Source: CAG-873 sp910578365 (lineage in GTDB: Bacteria > Bacteroidota > Bacteroidia > Bacteroidales > Muribaculaceae). Taken from it: a stretch of DNA of 64,000 nucleotides. Shown here in pieces: positions 1 through 9,350 of the stretch. Both the position numbers and the translations under genes were made by a program. The stretch covers positions 806,001 through 870,000 of the forward strand of contig OX620685.1 of the NCBI GenBank assembly GCA_951635545.1, written 5' to 3'. Positions within the stretch are counted from its first letter, which is position 1, and every line of letters starts with the position of its first letter. The notes beneath the pieces are model-generated. The model worked only from the letters and a program-made list of their open reading frames with translations. It did not search any database and had not been told where the DNA came from.

Positions 1-1044
1 TTTGAAAACAGGTATCTTTAACAATGGATACGCAACGACTACCGGCATAAGAAACCAAGATAGATAAGCGAATCTATTGGAGTTGGCTGTAGAATTAATT
101 AAACACCAAAATGAATTTGCAATTATATATGTGTTTAGCAAGAAACAATAAGTAGCCTCCCTTGATATATTTTTCTTCAAAGTATATAATCCCAATAAAA
201 TGGGTACACTTGAATAAAGGATGAAATCCCATCTGAAACCAGTCCTTGAGAAATAACGTTCATCAGGGGTACTTATAATATAAGAAGCTCTATCATCAGA
301 GATAAAAGAAGCGACTAACGATTTAACCGTTTCACCAGCAATAAGCGACAAGCATATACAAATTACCCATATTATTACATATGTCTTTGTGTTTTTATAA
401 TATAGAGCACATACTGCTGATGCGATTATTAAGAGGCAAGATTGGTGAATCGCAGTAGATAGGTACAATATGACTAAGCCAACCGCAATTTGCATGAATT
501 TAATACGGTCTGCATGTTTGCTTAGATATAGCAAACCAAGCAGGGCAATAGATGTAGCCATCCCATTTCTAATACCATTAGCACCATATGCAAAAAAGGA
601 AAAGGATGTTACAGCGAATATGATTGCAACTGAAAAATTATTAGGGAACCAACCTTTGATGGCTAAGGCCATACAACCCACATAAAAAGACGCAATAACC
701 AAAAGCCATGTGCTGGCATCTGCAATATCAATACACAAATACTCAATGGCTGTAAACAACCATTCCGAAGAATCTTCACTGGGAATAGCTGGAAGCTCAC
801 CACGTTGCACCATATTGAATATAAGGGTATATCCACCAGTATCCACATAAGCCCATAGTGGCCTTGAACCTAGCCATACAGTAATAAAGAAAACAAGTAC
901 CCATCCAAATACAGAAACATTATTTCTGCGACTCAACAATACAGAATTAGTTTGCGCCATCATATAGAACCCGCCTATAATTCCAAGAAGTGAAGAGAAT
1001 ACAACCCAATGCTGGGCAAGATATGGGTCAGTAAACAAATTCAT
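1..1044 (-). CDS. EpsG-type polysaccharide polymerase (C-terminus off window)
   Basis: Translating the minus strand from an ATG at 1044 gives 348 open codons running past the window edge. The protein begins MNLFTDPYLAQHW and is a chain of hydrophobic helices. It contains FITVWLGSRPLWAYVDTGGY and later FFAYGANGIRNGMATSIALL, the pattern of EpsG-family (Wzy-like) inner-membrane polymerases that join repeat units of an exopolysaccharide. The start overlaps the stop of the upstream GT32 gene by ATGA, so the two are probably translationally coupled. Family call is from motif recognition; the substrate is unknown. Confidence 0.8.
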   Translation of the reverse strand, partial: MNLFTDPYLAQHWVVFSSLLGIIGGFYMMAQTNSVLLSRRNNVSVFGWVLVFFITVWLGSRPLWAYVDTGGYTLIFNMVQRGELPAIPSEDSSEWLFTAIEYLCIDIADASTWLLVIASFYVGCMALAIKGWFPNNFSVAIIFAVTSFSFFAYGANGIRNGMATSIALLGLLYLSKHADRIKFMQIAVGLVILYLSTAIHQSCLLIIASAVCALYYKNTKTYVIIWVICICLSLIAGETVKSLVASFISDDRASYIISTPDERYFSRTGFRWDFILYSSVPILLGLYTLKKNISREATYCFLLNTYIIANSFWCLINSTANSNRFAYLSWFLMPVVVAYPLLKIPVFK

Positions 1045-1733
1045 ATATCTCTATGTATGCCTTTTAAGCGATGATATAATTGAGTTACCTTCTTCCAGAA
1101 GTTCGCACCCTCAATCCACGATACGGAATACCAATGAATGGCAACTGTGTCGCATGACATGTGCATGCGGCCATCTATATAATCATAGGGATAAAATACT
1201 TGGTATGGATATATTTTGCAGCCGTCAACTATTTGTTCTTTACCGTCCTGAACGAGTCCATGACATAGCAAAACGTTAGTATATCTTTCGACTACTGTGG
1301 TAAGATTGTAGGAACCATCAGCATTAAGAAAACTAATACTGTCATAAAGATTAAGAAATTCGGTGATTATAGGATCCTCCGCATGACAGCCAACTACCCC
1401 TGTCGCGACCCATTTTGAATCTTCAAATCCGGTAAAAGAATCGAGATGCAAAAATTTATCAAGGTTGTCAATTAATTCAAAATCAGTATCAAGATATATA
1501 CCGCCGTGAGAAACCAGAGCCTGTAAACGTGCCACATCGCTGACGAATGCCCACTTCTGAGCCTGATATGCTTCCCGAGTGTATTGCCTTGCATTTACAT
1601 CAAAGTTGGTTTCATTCCATTCCATGATTTCATAATCCGGACAAAACTTTTTCCACGATTCAATACATTTTATGACTCCTTTGGGTTTTGGATTCTTTCC
1701 AAACCAGCAGTAGTGTATTATTTTAGGTATCAT
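1041..1733 (-). CDS. GT32-type glycosyltransferase
   Basis: A 230-residue protein starting MIPKIIHYCWFGKNP, the typical opening of the GT32 (OCH1-like, DXD-sugar-binding) glycosyltransferases of bacterial capsule loci. The metal-binding DXD is seen as GGIYLDTDFEL at about residues 78-87. Expected role is sugar transfer to the lipid-linked repeat unit on the cytoplasmic face of the membrane. It overlaps the EpsG start by 4 bp and lies 11 bp after the hexapeptide acyltransferase, consistent with one operon. Donor and acceptor cannot be told from sequence. Confidence 0.85.
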   Translation of the reverse strand: MIPKIIHYCWFGKNPKPKGVIKCIESWKKFCPDYEIMEWNETNFDVNARQYTREAYQAQKWAFVSDVARLQALVSHGGIYLDTDFELIDNLDKFLHLDSFTGFEDSKWVATGVVGCHAEDPIITEFLNLYDSISFLNADGSYNLTTVVERYTNVLLCHGLVQDGKEQIVDGCKIYPYQVFYPYDYIDGRMHMSCDTVAIHWYSVSWIEGANFWKKVTQLYHRLKGIHRDI

Positions 1734-1744
1734 TTGATAGTGAC

Positions 1745-2311
1745 TTATTCGATATATCCAGGCAACATGTCCGAAAGGTCTGTTCTCATCTGTTTTTTCA
1801 TTTCATCAGACGGATTGTTGCGGAAAGAGTAAGAGGAATTATATATTGGACGATTGCTCATTAAATTTCGATGTTTTTGAATCAACTCTTCGGTGGAACA
1901 AATTATTCTAGCAGGCGAACCGACAACAACTGAACCTGAAGGGATAGATTTCGTAATGGTACTGTTGGCTCCTATAATCACATCGTCACCAATCATAACG
2001 CCAGGCAAAACCACCGAATCTGCGCCAATAAACACCCTGTTGCCAATGACTACATTTCCAATCCGAGAGTAGCCTATAAATGTTTTTAAAGAAGCATCGT
2101 GAGCGAGTATGTGGACACGTGGAGCCAACGTAACATTATCGCCTATGGTAATGTGATGACAATGAGAGGGATCAATTATGACTCCCACCATACGGTTGAA
2201 ATTTTCGCCAACTTGTAGGCCGTTCTTAATCAACTTTTCGGTTGTATGATCGCCTCGAAGCCTGAAAACAAGATTTTTAACAAGAAACCTAATATTATTT
2301 AGCATACTCAA
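1745..2311 (-). CDS. hexapeptide-repeat O-acetyltransferase (LbH family)
   Basis: A 188-residue protein whose central part is a left-handed beta-helix of hexapeptide repeats (IGDNVTLAPRVHILAHD, IGNRVFIGADSVVLPGVMIG), ending in the GSPARII block typical of NodL/WbbJ/maltose-acetyltransferase-like enzymes. It likely moves an acetyl group from acetyl-CoA to a sugar of the repeat unit. It overlaps the upstream GT4 gene by 17 bp. The short N-terminal extension (about 45 residues) before the repeats is ordinary for the family. Confidence 0.85.
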   Translation of the reverse strand: MSMLNNIRFLVKNLVFRLRGDHTTEKLIKNGLQVGENFNRMVGVIIDPSHCHHITIGDNVTLAPRVHILAHDASLKTFIGYSRIGNVVIGNRVFIGADSVVLPGVMIGDDVIIGANSTITKSIPSGSVVVGSPARIICSTEELIQKHRNLMSNRPIYNSSYSFRNNPSDEMKKQMRTDLSDMLPGYIE

Positions 2312-3515
2312 TTAAATCGTAAAACTTTTCAACTTCTCTCTGATTGCCAAAGTCATGATTTTTGATGTTCTCGGAGAGTTCGATAAGCCTATTCTTGTCG
2401 GTAATCAATTTTGACATAGCTTCAGCGCAAGTATCGTTTTCCAGCGGGACAATAAATCCATCAATTCCATGTTTGATTTGACTCCTTGCCGTCGGATAGT
2501 TGGTGACGATTACAGGTTTACCTAAAATCTGTGCTTCCCGGACTGTGACACTTTTTCCTTCAAACCTAGAAGGCTGAACATAAATGTCACAAGACTCAAT
2601 ATATGGATAGGGATTTTCACGTTTACCCAACAGTATTACATGATTCTCCATCCCGGTCTTTGCAATATTATGTCTGATTAGAGAATCATCCCCATAACCT
2701 ATTATATACCATCTGATATTGCTCACTCCTTTTTCTATTATTTTTTTTAATATGAAAGGGATGTTCTCATAATTCTTAGCCGGAGAATATCGTCCGACTG
2801 AAAGAAGGATGATTTCATTGCCTTCTCTTTTCATGTCTCCAGGCAGCTCTGTCGAAGTTGCTCTCATACGTACAAATTCAGGTGACAGTATGTTCTCTAT
2901 TATGGTGAGCTTAGGTGACAGTGATGGGAAAACTTCACAAAAAGTCCTTGATACATCATCTGAAATAGAAATAATCGTGTCAAATCTGCTCCACATACTC
3001 AAATCGACATTTCTATCGGTGTCAACCTTTGAATAATCAGTATGTATCCACGCTACTTTTTTCTTAGCCTTGACTTTATCTAACACAACATTCTGCATCC
3101 CACAGAAATTTACAGCCAAATCGTATGTTATCTCCGGATTTATATTAGGCAACAAAGGCGCTACGTGATTCGCCATATATTGGTATAATCCCATATCTTC
3201 GGGTAGCTCCGATTTATTCTTTTGCCGAAAAAGTCGATACTTGAATTTTGCCAATAATCTTGCGAGTGCCACATCAATATAGCCCATTCTTAGCACATCA
3301 GAAATTGGCATTTCTGTAATGGTGTATTTTCTTGATTCCGGCAGTAAATTAACTTGCGGGGGAATAAGTATCATCAAAGGCCCCTTATGGGAATAAACAA
3401 ACAGATCGACCTCGACTTTGCAATAATCCAGAGCTTGCAACAGTCCGATTAGAGAGGTTTCAGCTCCTCCAATTTCCAAATAATGGATAGTAAGAAGTAT
3501 TCGTGGTTTATTCAT
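2295..3515 (-). CDS. GT4 family glycosyltransferase
   Basis: A 406-residue GT-B-fold enzyme. The N-terminus has the acceptor-side ILLTIHYLEIGGAETSL, and the C-terminal Rossmann half shows SVGRYSPAKNYE and PSRFEGKSVTVREAQILGKP, the nucleotide-sugar site of GT4 enzymes. One variation is Ser-Val-Thr where many relatives have Phe-Gly-Leu before the catalytic Glu. It probably adds one sugar to the capsule repeat unit. It overlaps both neighbours (17 bp downstream, 8 bp upstream), indicating tight operon packing. Confidence 0.88.
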   Translation of the reverse strand: MNKPRILLTIHYLEIGGAETSLIGLLQALDYCKVEVDLFVYSHKGPLMILIPPQVNLLPESRKYTITEMPISDVLRMGYIDVALARLLAKFKYRLFRQKNKSELPEDMGLYQYMANHVAPLLPNINPEITYDLAVNFCGMQNVVLDKVKAKKKVAWIHTDYSKVDTDRNVDLSMWSRFDTIISISDDVSRTFCEVFPSLSPKLTIIENILSPEFVRMRATSTELPGDMKREGNEIILLSVGRYSPAKNYENIPFILKKIIEKGVSNIRWYIIGYGDDSLIRHNIAKTGMENHVILLGKRENPYPYIESCDIYVQPSRFEGKSVTVREAQILGKPVIVTNYPTARSQIKHGIDGFIVPLENDTCAEAMSKLITDKNRLIELSENIKNHDFGNQREVEKFYDLIEYAK

Positions 3516-4374
3516 CTCTCAATGTCTTAGTTAAGTAGTCTGAAAATAACCTGGCTCCCCTATAATTCAAATGCTCACGGTCGGCGAAACATGAATCGGG
3601 AAGATTCATCTGTGTACAATCAATAAAGCGAATACTTGGGAATTTTTCAGACCAATACTCTCGGTATGTTGTATCCGCCCAGGCTGTTTTATGCTTTGGG
3701 GTATTAAGAAAAATGATAGTTAAGTTTTTGTGCGCACAAAAGTCTACGATCTTAGTGAAATAATAATCCACACCAGTAGGAACTAATTTAGTTTTTTTCG
3801 CAGAAGCCGTTTCGCTATGAAATCTCATGATATCCTCATCAAGCTTATTTCTAAAAAGATCCTGATAGCCACCGACTCCTAGACATTCGATATTATGTGA
3901 CTTGAAGTGGTTTTCAACAATTGGACGCACCTTTATAACATCGTAAGCGTGAGCAAAAAAAGAGAAAAACCTACTGAGTTCGTACATTTGGAGATTTGCT
4001 TGCCAATCTGCTTTGTCGTAAGCATCGAAATAAATGGAATTCGATAAGACCGAGGCAAATCTGTCGTTGTACAAATTGATGTCATCAAGTTCAACAAAGA
4101 TAGTATCAATTGAGTTATTATATTTCTGAAGGAGCTTGATTTTAGCATAGGTTATATCGATTGGCTCTGCATTTTGTGCAAAATTTATTGCATTTGGAAT
4201 TCGGGAATCATTTATTCCATATTCAAAAGTCGAATTGCCCAAGAACACCTTGTTCACATTTTCAGGCAGTTTGAGGTAGTCATTTCTTAAATTCTGGATC
4301 GTCAAGTGAAAACATATAAGTAAAATCAGACAAACCAATACGAATAAGGCTGATTGCAAAATGAATTTCCTCAT
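3508..4374 (-). CDS. SGNH/AlgJ-like membrane-anchored protein
   Basis: I place the start at MRKFILQSALFVLV (4374), 5 bp after the MBOAT stop, rather than at a longer frame that overlaps MBOAT coding sequence. The resulting 288 residues begin with one membrane anchor, followed by an SGNH-like domain: block I as VFLGNSTFEYG and block V as DREHLNYRGA with the catalytic-type Asp-His pair. Pairing with an MBOAT gene matches AlgI/AlgJ- and DltB/DltD-like systems, where the partner helps transfer acyl groups to a periplasmic polymer. The SGNH assignment rests on short motifs only. Confidence 0.65.
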   Translation of the reverse strand: MRKFILQSALFVLVCLILLICFHLTIQNLRNDYLKLPENVNKVFLGNSTFEYGINDSRIPNAINFAQNAEPIDITYAKIKLLQKYNNSIDTIFVELDDINLYNDRFASVLSNSIYFDAYDKADWQANLQMYELSRFFSFFAHAYDVIKVRPIVENHFKSHNIECLGVGGYQDLFRNKLDEDIMRFHSETASAKKTKLVPTGVDYYFTKIVDFCAHKNLTIIFLNTPKHKTAWADTTYREYWSEKFPSIRFIDCTQMNLPDSCFADREHLNYRGARLFSDYLTKTLRDE

Positions 4375-4379
4375 AGCTC

Positions 4380-5831
4380 TTAGAATTGGAAATAAATAAA
4401 TTGAGCTTGCTGTCCAGCAAAGACCAATATAAAGAAGAAAAATAGTAAATATATCGACCAACGTACTACCATAGACCGCCCCTCGACTATCTGCATTCCA
4501 AAATTCTTTCTTCGTTGAGTCCAATCTATTATTGTCAGAATAGAAATCATTAAAATAGTGGAACTAATAGTGGTATTTAAGCCTACCAGAGCATTCCCAC
4601 AGCTTGGATTATCCCATCTCATAGTCATAGCTATCAAATAGTCAATGGCTTGGCTAATATTTTCAGATCTGAATATGACCCAGCCAATCATGACAAGTAC
4701 AAATGTGGTAAGAACCTGAAATAACTCTATTGCAGTAGGAAAAACACGGTTCTCCGCGATGACAGACAAATACTTTCTGTTACTGCCGGATAATATCAAG
4801 GGAAGAAATAATAAACCGTGGAATGCACCCCAGGCAACAAAAGTCCAGTTCGCCCCATGCCATAGTCCGCTGATTAGGAATATTACCATGGTATTGCGTA
4901 CAACCTTAACCTTTGAACACCTACTGCCGCCAAGAGGAATATAGATGTAGTCACGAAACCATGTATTAAGAGATATATGCCATCTTCGCCAGAATTCAGC
5001 TATATCGCGCGAAAAATATGGGAAATGAAAGTTCCGGCTCAGATTAATTCCGAAAAGACGCGCAACCCCTATTGCAATGTCCGAATAACCGGAGAAATCT
5101 CCATATATCTGAAATGTAAACATAAATGCACCAAACCATAATACAGGAGCGCTACAGGATTCAAAATTGTCAAATACGTTATTCGCAAGCATGGCGCAAT
5201 TGTCCGCAATCACAATCTTTTTGAAAAATCCCCACAGAATCTGACGCATGCCATCAACAGCCTTAGAGTATTCGAATTTTCTTAGTTTTTTGAACTGAGG
5301 CAAAAGCTGAGTCGAACGTTCGATAGGACCCGCCACAAGCTGCGGAAAAAAGGATATAAAAGCAGCGAAGGCCACAAAATCGGTTGTTGCAGCTATTTTA
5401 CCCCGATATACATCTATTGGGTAGCTTATTGCCTGAAATGTATAGAAGCTTATACCTACGGGCAACAAGACATCGAGGGTAAACCAATCTAACTGATATC
5501 CGAATTGAGAGAAAAGAATCCTCAGACTATCCGCAAAGAAGTTAAAATATTTGAAATAACATAGTATAGCGATATTCGTTGCTATGTTTAATCCACAAAT
5601 CCATTTCCTGATTCTGTTTTTATCCGTCTTTCCAATAAAATAGCCTGAGGCATAACACAAAACTGTAGTCAGAAAAATCAGAAAAAGAAAGCGCCAATCC
5701 CACCAGCCATAAAACAGATAACTAACTGCAAACACGAATAGATTCTGAACTTTCAGACCTTTGAACACGAACCAGTATCCAAAAAATGCCAAAGGTAAAA
5801 AGATTAAGAATTCAAACGAATTGAAAAGCAT
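4380..5831 (-). CDS. MBOAT family O-acyltransferase
   Basis: A 483-residue polytopic membrane protein beginning MLFNSFEFLIFLPLAFFGYW. It has the MBOAT signatures FWRRWHISLNTWFRDYIYIP and, further on, GLWHGANWTFVAWG, whose His is the conserved catalytic residue of the AlgI/DltB/PatA group. These enzymes move acetyl or other acyl groups across the inner membrane onto extracellular polysaccharide. Length and motif order fit AlgI-like proteins. The SGNH gene directly after it is the likely partner. Confidence 0.92.
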   Translation of the reverse strand: MLFNSFEFLIFLPLAFFGYWFVFKGLKVQNLFVFAVSYLFYGWWDWRFLFLIFLTTVLCYASGYFIGKTDKNRIRKWICGLNIATNIAILCYFKYFNFFADSLRILFSQFGYQLDWFTLDVLLPVGISFYTFQAISYPIDVYRGKIAATTDFVAFAAFISFFPQLVAGPIERSTQLLPQFKKLRKFEYSKAVDGMRQILWGFFKKIVIADNCAMLANNVFDNFESCSAPVLWFGAFMFTFQIYGDFSGYSDIAIGVARLFGINLSRNFHFPYFSRDIAEFWRRWHISLNTWFRDYIYIPLGGSRCSKVKVVRNTMVIFLISGLWHGANWTFVAWGAFHGLLFLPLILSGSNRKYLSVIAENRVFPTAIELFQVLTTFVLVMIGWVIFRSENISQAIDYLIAMTMRWDNPSCGNALVGLNTTISSTILMISILTIIDWTQRRKNFGMQIVEGRSMVVRWSIYLLFFFFILVFAGQQAQFIYFQF

Positions 5832-5848
5832 TGCTAAATATAATTGAA

Positions 5849-6925
5849 TTAACCATTTGAAAGTTTCTTCTTAAGACGATAGCCAATCAACCATTCGGCA
5901 TACGGCATACGGGCTATTAACAGGCACAGGAGTGTTGATATCAACATTGTTATTATTGCTATTGCAAGACATTGTAACGGATAATTAGTGATGGATAAAA
6001 TCCACGACTGATGCCAAAGCCAATATCGCATCACAAGGATATGTATCAGATATATTCCGAATGTTGTGTTTGAGATAACGATTAATATCCTATATCCCCA
6101 TTTAATTCGTTCTTCATTTAGATACACTAGTGTCCCATAAAAATGGGAGCTAGTTAATAGATATTTACTTATGTATGTGGCTGACTTATATATTACAATC
6201 CCAAATGCCGCAATGAATATTGATTGATACCAAAACAGCTTAAAAAAGTCGAATTCAAGATTATAATGTTTGAAAGCCAAAAGAAGGACAACGCCCAAGG
6301 CTGCGATTGTTCCACATATCAGCGTTGAAATTGAATCAGGGTGTCTTCGAAGGTAACAGCCTAATAGAAAATATCCGGCATAACCTGTAAAATAATACAA
6401 AATTCCGGTGGTTGTTGCGTTGGTTAACACCACGAAATCCAATATGGGATAACAAAGTGTCACACACCATAGAACGAGGACAAACTGAAATTCACGGCGC
6501 GAGGCCTTCTCTACCCATGGACTTAATACTGGGGCCAATAAATAGAGTCCCGAAAGAGTGTACATGAACCATAATACTCCTGTACCTTGGGCTGAGAATG
6601 GTATGGACACAAGAGCTTGCAGTACACCATTCCCCAATTCATTGTCATATGCCTTTATCCCTAAATATACTATTGACCATATAAAAGTAGGAATCAGAAT
6701 CTTACTGAACCTCTTGCGTAAAAAGCAGAAATAGGGCATCTTGACAGGCAACAATAAAGCTCCGCTCAACATAAAGAACAGGCCTATGCTTGGAGCTGTA
6801 GCATAGCCCACCGCAACAAGAAAAGCACCGTTATCACCCCCATCAGGCATGGGAGAGTGCATCAGTACGACCATAAAACAGGCAAGTATCCTCAATATGT
6901 CAAAAGTAATATTTCGTGACTTCAT
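5849..6925 (-). CDS. acyltransferase family 3 membrane protein
   Basis: About 358 residues starting MKSRNITFDILRILACFMVVLMHS. The His in this first helix and the RKRFSKILIPTFIWS segment are marks of acyltransferase-3 (OafA-like) proteins that O-acylate surface polysaccharides. I chose 6925 because GGAG lies about 8 nt upstream; an in-frame ATG at 6952 is also possible. The longer frame extending to 7066 is an artefact that reads into the adjacent IS. The IS4-like element sits 30 bp upstream of the start, so readthrough from the operon may be affected. Confidence 0.85.
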   Translation of the reverse strand: MKSRNITFDILRILACFMVVLMHSPMPDGGDNGAFLVAVGYATAPSIGLFFMLSGALLLPVKMPYFCFLRKRFSKILIPTFIWSIVYLGIKAYDNELGNGVLQALVSIPFSAQGTGVLWFMYTLSGLYLLAPVLSPWVEKASRREFQFVLVLWCVTLCYPILDFVVLTNATTTGILYYFTGYAGYFLLGCYLRRHPDSISTLICGTIAALGVVLLLAFKHYNLEFDFFKLFWYQSIFIAAFGIVIYKSATYISKYLLTSSHFYGTLVYLNEERIKWGYRILIVISNTTFGIYLIHILVMRYWLWHQSWILSITNYPLQCLAIAIITMLISTLLCLLIARMPYAEWLIGYRLKKKLSNG

Positions 6926-6954
6926 GTCGTATCGCTCCGCTGTTTTCCTCATAA

Positions 6955-8364
6955 CAATACTTCGGTTATTTTTTGAGAATTTGTTAACGGCTCCGAGGAG
7001 CCAAGTGTTTAATCCGTTAAAAATCTGATGTTTAGCATGAAAATTTAACACTAAAAATTTGGTCAAGTCGTTGATTTTCAGTAACTTTAAGGTTATTCCA
7101 CGACACTTAAAGACATGCTGATTTTCGAACTACTTGACCAATATGAGGGCATCTGCCGGAGAGCTTTCTTCGGTTGCGCTACAAAGTTAAACAAAACTTT
7201 CAAAGCAAACATCATCGAGATACTGATTTTAATCATGTGCATACCGCGAAAGATAAACTTTCTTCAACTTGGACGCTACGGGAGACGTAAGGAACAGCGA
7301 TACCGCCAGACATTCCGTAAGGATTTCGACTGGCTGTGCTTCAACATGAATCTCGCTGCCGACCGTTTCCAGTATGGCATGAAACGACTGGCTATCGCCA
7401 TCGATCCCAGCTATGTCTCCAAAGCGGGCAAAAAGACAGACCATGTCGGTCGGTTCTGGTCTGGATGTGCTTCGGCTGTGAAGCATGGACTTGAGATACT
7501 TGGTATCGCTGTGGTCGATGCAGACATCAAGGACGCGATGATGCTTCGTGCCGTGCAGACTCTTAACGCGACAGAACTTAAAGCCAAGGATATGACGTTG
7601 AGCCAGTGGTATCTGTCAGTATTGGAGAAGTATCGTACTGATTTATTGAAAATCACTTCATTGCTCGTTGCCGATGCCGCTTTCTCCGTACTGCCGTTTG
7701 TCGAGGGTCTGAAAGAAATCGGCTTCTCACTGATAAGCCGTCTGCGTTCCAATGCCGTGCTGTATTACATTTACGAAGGCCCGCGAACCGGCAAAAGAGG
7801 ACGCCCCAAGACCAAGGATGGCAAGATTGACTTCTCCAATCCCGACAAAAGCAGGATGACCCGGCTTGACATCGCGCCCGAGGAGGGCGAAGCCTTTGAA
7901 CTTGTGGCATGGTGCAAGTCACTGAAGCAGAAAATACGGCTGGTAATCCATTATCTGCCCGGAGGTGTACACCGACTGTATTTCTCAACAGACACCTCTG
8001 TCTGTGGCAAAGATGTCTATGACATATACCGGACACGGTTTCAGATCGAGTTCTGTTTCCGTGACGGTCACCAGTTCACGGGATTGCTCGACTGTCAGGC
8101 TCGCAATGAAAAGGCTTTGGATTTTGCCTACAACGCTTCGCTTGCCGCCGTCAACATCACTAAGGTGCTCAGGAAGCAGACGAAGATGCCCTTTTCTATT
8201 GGTCAAATTAAGTCTCTGATGGTCAACGCTCATTTCATAAAAAGATTTTTTGACCTGAGCGGAATTGACCCGAACAAGACTTTAAATGCTAAACTTGTCA
8301 AAGAACTCCTTGGCTTGGCGGTAGATGCCGCTTAGCCTATGAATAATTTTTTAACGAACTATTG
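6955..8364 (+). mobile_element. IS4-like element, copy A (1410 bp)
   Basis: Ends were set by comparing this copy with the one at 34379-35788. Both begin CAATACTTCGG and end CGAACTATTG, giving imperfect terminal inverted repeats. The 7-bp sequence ctcataa occurs on both flanks (6948-6954 and 8365-8371), consistent with a target duplication. The insertion is intergenic, between two acyltransferase-3 genes of the polysaccharide operon, and runs against its transcription. Confidence 0.9.
7115..8335 (+). CDS. IS4-like DDE transposase, copy A
   Basis: A 406-residue transposase. The first catalytic Asp is in AIAIDPSYVSK, the second in LLVADAAFS, and the C-terminal YRTRFQIEFCFRDGHQF matches the Y-x2-R-x3-E-x6-K region typical of IS4-group enzymes, with His-Gln where Lys-Gln is usual. 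The protein is identical to that of copy B at 34539, so the duplication is recent or gene conversion keeps them equal. Confidence 0.88.
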   Translation: MLIFELLDQYEGICRRAFFGCATKLNKTFKANIIEILILIMCIPRKINFLQLGRYGRRKEQRYRQTFRKDFDWLCFNMNLAADRFQYGMKRLAIAIDPSYVSKAGKKTDHVGRFWSGCASAVKHGLEILGIAVVDADIKDAMMLRAVQTLNATELKAKDMTLSQWYLSVLEKYRTDLLKITSLLVADAAFSVLPFVEGLKEIGFSLISRLRSNAVLYYIYEGPRTGKRGRPKTKDGKIDFSNPDKSRMTRLDIAPEEGEAFELVAWCKSLKQKIRLVIHYLPGGVHRLYFSTDTSVCGKDVYDIYRTRFQIEFCFRDGHQFTGLLDCQARNEKALDFAYNASLAAVNITKVLRKQTKMPFSIGQIKSLMVNAHFIKRFFDLSGIDPNKTLNAKLVKELLGLAVDAA

Positions 8365-8423
8365 CTCATAATGGAACTGGTAAATATTTTGCCTGATTGC
8401 CGATTCCGTATAACAGCTCCTAC

Positions 8424-9350
8424 TCAATGTGCTAATATCCTTATCGGTTTTGCAGATATTAAATTTCCAAGCCATTTTACTAATATACTTAATACCACTA
8501 AAATTGAAATAAACAGCAGATATTTACTCCATAATGGTATCGCTATAGGGTAGATTGCCCACAATAAATATTCGTGTATCAGATATATCTCAAGGGAGTA
8601 CATGCCAATTATTTCGATTGGTCGATATATGCCCATACGAATACTGATATTGCGCAAACGGCACAGTGTTTCGCAGACAAATGGCATGGCAAGAGCTAGA
8701 AAATTTGTCCAGTTTAGCATGTAGTATCCTCCCCTATAGCGAGTTAGCACAGCTAACACTAAACATAGGGCTGAAATTGTATATTGCCATGGCTTCAGCT
8801 TTAGATTAAACTCGGCTATATACATACCGATCAAAAAGACAGGTATTCGGCCAAATACCCAGTTTATTTTCCAAACCGGAATCCGGGGCAGGAACATTTC
8901 CACCACTATGGCCAGCAATATCATTAAAAAAAGGCCACTAACCTGATACCTCTTAAGGATTATATATGCAAACGGACATATAAGGTAACAAATCAATATT
9001 GCTTGGATATACCATCTGTGTAATGACAGTAATCTGACAGGCAAATAAGTAATTGTACGCTCAGCGTCCAGAAAAATATCAAAACAATATATAAGAATTC
9101 CAACTATAACGCATGTAGGAAGTAATCGCAATATACGCTTAAGCCAAAATGTTGTTTTGGTATATTTGTTTAATGCGTATGCACAGCCAAAACCCGATGC
9201 GAAGAGGAATACATCCACTCCCCATAAACCGAAGAGATGTGTTATTGTTGAAAATATGGGTATGCTTATCCAATCGTGATGAAATATTACCACAGCTATC
9301 ATCGCCAGTCCCATCAGAAATGAGCGGTTTTCGGAAATTTTATCTTTCAT
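8424..9350 (-). CDS. acyltransferase family 3 protein
   Basis: A 308-residue protein of about ten membrane helices. The N-terminal SFLMGLAMIAVVIFHHDWIS carries the conserved His of acyltransferase-3 enzymes, and WLKRILRLLPTCVIVG is the following Arg-rich loop. The C-terminal EIYLIHEYLLWAIYP is also typical. It probably modifies a sugar in the repeat unit. It overlaps the upstream pyruvyl-transferase-like gene by 11 bp. The IS4-like element lies about 60 bp beyond its stop. Confidence 0.82.
   Translation of the reverse strand: MKDKISENRSFLMGLAMIAVVIFHHDWISIPIFSTITHLFGLWGVDVFLFASGFGCAYALNKYTKTTFWLKRILRLLPTCVIVGILIYCFDIFLDAERTITYLPVRLLSLHRWYIQAILICYLICPFAYIILKRYQVSGLFLMILLAIVVEMFLPRIPVWKINWVFGRIPVFLIGMYIAEFNLKLKPWQYTISALCLVLAVLTRYRGGYYMLNWTNFLALAMPFVCETLCRLRNISIRMGIYRPIEIIGMYSLEIYLIHEYLLWAIYPIAIPLWSKYLLFISILVVLSILVKWLGNLISAKPIRILAH

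Noticed and set aside
5849..7066. Longer acyltransferase start at 7066
   Set aside because: The extra 47 residues are read from the IS4-like element; the native start is 6925 or 6952.
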